Assembly: GCF_003693445.1 (NCBI RefSeq)
Contig: NZ_RFAR01000007.1
Location: 52,397-116,396 of the forward strand
Length of the DNA stretch: 64,000 nt
Source: Aquitalea palustris
GTDB taxonomy: Bacteria > Pseudomonadota > Gammaproteobacteria > Burkholderiales > Chromobacteriaceae
Reading direction: 5' to 3'
In this document: positions 62,439 through 64,000 of the stretch, in pieces
Layout of the letters: each line of letters opens with the position of its first letter
Numbering within the stretch: the first letter of the stretch is position 1
Translations under genes and position numbers: made by a program
The notes under the pieces: generated by a model
What the model was told of the DNA's origin: nothing
The model's input: the letters and a program-made list of their open reading frames with translations, nothing else
Databases searched by the model: none

Positions 62439-63344
62439 GTGCTCGACCCGAAACAACTGGAAGCCCTTTCTGCCGTGGTGGACAGCGGCGGCTTCGACAA
62501 GGCGGCACGCAAGCTGTTTCTGACCCAGTCGGCCATTTCCCAGCGCATACGCCAGCTGGAAGAACACCTGGGGCAGCCAGTGCTTACCCGTACTAGCCCA
62601 CCGGCCCCTACCACGGCGGGCCGCCTGCTGCTGCAACATTTCCGTCAGCTCAGCCTGATGGAAGGCGAACTCCTTAATACCCTGCTGCCGGATGGCGAAC
62701 AAAGCGACTTCACCACGCTGGCCGTGGGGGTGAACGCCGACAGCCTGGCCACCTGGTTTCTGCCTGCCGTGCAAGAACTCATGCAGCGCCGCCGCTTGCT
62801 GTTCGACGTGATGATGGATGATCAGGACTACACCCACGAGCTGATGCGCAGCGGCCATGTCGCCGGCTGCATCGGCACCCGCGACACACCGATACAGGGT
62901 GGTGAATGCCATTTTCTCGGCTGCATGCGCTATCTGTGCCTGGCCACACCCGACTTTGCTGCCCGCTATTTTGCTGATGGTTTTACCCATGCGGCACTGG
63001 CACAGGCACCGGCCATCATTTTCAGTGGCAAGGACGATCTGCATAGCCAGTTTCTGCGCCAGGTTGCCGGCTATGATGGCAGTACGCCCCACATTACCCT
63101 GCCCACACCACAGGGCTTCGTGCAGGCAACGCGGCTGGGGCTGGCCTACAGCCTGCTGCCGGAGCTGATGATAGATGATGATCTGGAGAGCGGCCGCCTG
63201 CTGGATTTGCTCCCCGGCCAGTATGTCGACCTGCCGCTGTACTGGCATCACTGGCGGGTGGAGTCGGCGCTGGCTGGCGATCTGAGTACCGCCCTGCTCG
63301 GCTGGGGGCGGCAGGTATTGCGCCAGCAGCTGCCCGAGCGTTGA
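62439..63344 (+). CDS. argP: LysR-family regulator ArgP (IciA)
   Basis: A 301-residue LysR regulator similar to ArgP, which responds to lysine/arginine and activates argO in E. coli. The HTH is LDPKQLEALSAVVDSGGFDK then AARKLFLTQSAISQRIRQLE. The start is GTG at 62439 with CGGAG upstream. The LysE/ArgO exporter gene about 5.4 kb away is the expected target. ArgP usually sits next to its target, so the separation here is a mild oddity. Confidence 0.9.
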   Translation: MLDPKQLEALSAVVDSGGFDKAARKLFLTQSAISQRIRQLEEHLGQPVLTRTSPPAPTTAGRLLLQHFRQLSLMEGELLNTLLPDGEQSDFTTLAVGVNADSLATWFLPAVQELMQRRRLLFDVMMDDQDYTHELMRSGHVAGCIGTRDTPIQGGECHFLGCMRYLCLATPDFAARYFADGFTHAALAQAPAIIFSGKDDLHSQFLRQVAGYDGSTPHITLPTPQGFVQATRLGLAYSLLPELMIDDDLESGRLLDLLPGQYVDLPLYWHHWRVESALAGDLSTALLGWGRQVLRQQLPER

Positions 63345-63397
63345 CAGCTGTCAAGCACGGGAGCAAGATCACGCGCCCTGCATCAGGATCAGACAAT

Positions 63398-63835
63398 ATG
63401 CCGCAGCACACACCTACCCCGGCCCAGTGGGCCGCGCTCGAACAGGCCGCGCGTGACGCCGCCCGCCGTGCCTATGTGCCCTACAGCCGCTTCGCCGTTG
63501 GCGCTGCCATTCTGGATGCACAGGGGCAGATCCACCCCGGCTGCAATGTGGAAAATGCCAGCTATGGCCTGGCCAATTGCGCCGAGCGCACCGCCATCTA
63601 TTCGGCACGGGTATTGCACGACCTGCAGGAGATTGTGGCGGTCTGCGTCTACACCCCCACCGCCACCCCGACCTCGCCTTGCGGCGCTTGCCGTCAGGTA
63701 CTGAACGAATTTGGCCCCGGCATGCTGGTACGCTGCATCTGCGACGGTAGCGAGCGTATCGACACCACACTGGATGTCTTGCTGCCGCATGCCTTTGGCC
63801 CGAAAAACCTGAGCGACGCGGTCAGTCCTACGTAA
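63398..63835 (+). CDS. cdd: Cytidine deaminase
   Basis: Zinc enzyme converting cytidine to uridine in pyrimidine salvage. The 145-residue protein is the small homotetrameric type. Zinc ligands are Cys61 (LANCAERTA), Cys95 and Cys98 (PCGACRQVL), and the catalytic Glu63 follows Cys61. YVPYSRFAVGAAILDAQGQI and GCNVENASYG are typical. AGGATC lies upstream of the ATG at 63398. It follows argP with a short gap. Confidence 0.96.
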   Translation: MPQHTPTPAQWAALEQAARDAARRAYVPYSRFAVGAAILDAQGQIHPGCNVENASYGLANCAERTAIYSARVLHDLQEIVAVCVYTPTATPTSPCGACRQVLNEFGPGMLVRCICDGSERIDTTLDVLLPHAFGPKNLSDAVSPT

Positions 63836-63879
63836 CAACCAGCGGCGGCACTGACCCGCTCTCCCGCAGCACATAATAA

Positions 63880-63913
63880 AAAACGGAAGCCCTGAGGCTT
63901 CCGTTTTGTTTTG
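63880..63913 (+). terminator. Terminator of cdd
   Basis: AAAACGGAAGCC (63880-63891) and GGCTTCCGTTTT (63896-63907) form a perfect 12-bp stem with loop CTGA, followed by GTTTTG. Confidence 0.92.
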
Positions 63914-63969
63914 CAGCTGAATTCCAGGACTGCCTGGCGCGGCTGACAAAATAGCGCAGCGGCCCTGGG

Positions 63970-63995
63970 GCAAGGCGCGCCGACGCAGACAGTAC
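63970..63995 (+). repeat. Dispersed intergenic repeat, copy 2
   Basis: A second copy of the element at 60190-60215, beginning GCAAGGCGCGCCGACGCAGA, with two substitutions. It lies at the window edge, so a longer repeat cannot be excluded. Confidence 0.55.
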
Positions 63996-64000
63996 ACTGC

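Noticed and set aside
60190..63995. CRISPR array
   Set aside because: Only two copies of the repeat about 3.8 kb apart; no regular spacing anywhere in the window.

Overview
The window is high-GC bacterial chromosome with dense, mostly core-type genes. Several neighbourhoods suggest a betaproteobacterium of the Neisseriales, probably near Chromobacteriaceae (Chromobacterium/Vogesella/Aquitalea). These are an AcrAB-OprM pump followed by an AcrR-type repressor gene (the layout of Chromobacterium CdeAB-OprM/CdeR), recJ next to an RpfE-type phosphoglycerate-mutase-like gene, gyrA-serC-pheA linkage, trpG-trpD, and gdhA next to rmuC. The genus is inferred from gene content and remembered family resemblance; no search was run.

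Layout. 0-3 kb: the 3' end of typA, a compact candidate small RNA with its own promoter and terminator, an unidentified gene, and ddpX (D-Ala-D-Ala dipeptidase). 3.3-4.9 kb: an orphan DppA-like peptide-binding protein, divergent from ddpX. 5.4-11.9 kb: the RND efflux operon and its TetR repressor, with a 5-bp-arm inverted repeat inside the candidate promoter spacer. 12-13.5 kb: a degenerate EAL-HDOD protein. 13.5-15.7 kb: a lone tyrosine recombinase preceded by a possible 25-residue membrane ORF, then about 0.85 kb without genes that carries several inverted repeats. 15.7-25.3 kb: tas, rmuC, gdhA, an NlpC/P60-like protein, recJ, an RpfE-like protein and a murein endopeptidase. 25.3-30 kb: anmK, ftsK, hemH. 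30-33 kb: tandem LivK-like lipoproteins. 33-35 kb: a TetR/hotdog/dienoyl-CoA-isomerase-like operon with a predicted leaderless promoter and embedded operator. 35-37 kb: dapF, DUF484 and a membrane protein. 37-49.4 kb (minus strand): a DAHP synthase lacking two expected metal ligands, LOG, pheA, an O-methyltransferase, a 38-residue membrane ORF, an MFS carrier, serC, two thioesterases, gyrA and an ABC-F ATPase. Then come tRNA-Thr(UGU), a secreted Lys/His/Ala-rich protein, a family-3 solute-binding protein, trpGD, a phosphomannomutase, prmB and a LysE/ArgO-type exporter. 57-64 kb: a LysR regulator with a 30-bp operator-like repeat, divergent from YcaC-like, SDR, ABM monooxygenase, pirin and MFS genes, then argP and cdd.

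How the genes fit together. Cell-wall turnover and recycling recur (ddpX with the DppA-like protein, the M23 endopeptidase with anmK, dapF). Aromatic and serine biosynthesis is spread over aroF-like, pheA, serC and trpGD. Efflux and detoxification appear as acrAB-oprM, three exporters or permeases, and the lysR-linked quinone/phenolic-type set.

Most regulatory signals were read by eye: perfect stems, -35/-10 pairs with 16-18 nt spacers, and Shine-Dalgarno (SD) sequences. They are predictions. The strongest unexplained items are the DAHP synthase substitutions, the 68-nt RNA candidate, the leaderless TetR promoter and the overlapping small membrane ORFs. No CRISPR array, rRNA, prophage or insertion sequence was seen.
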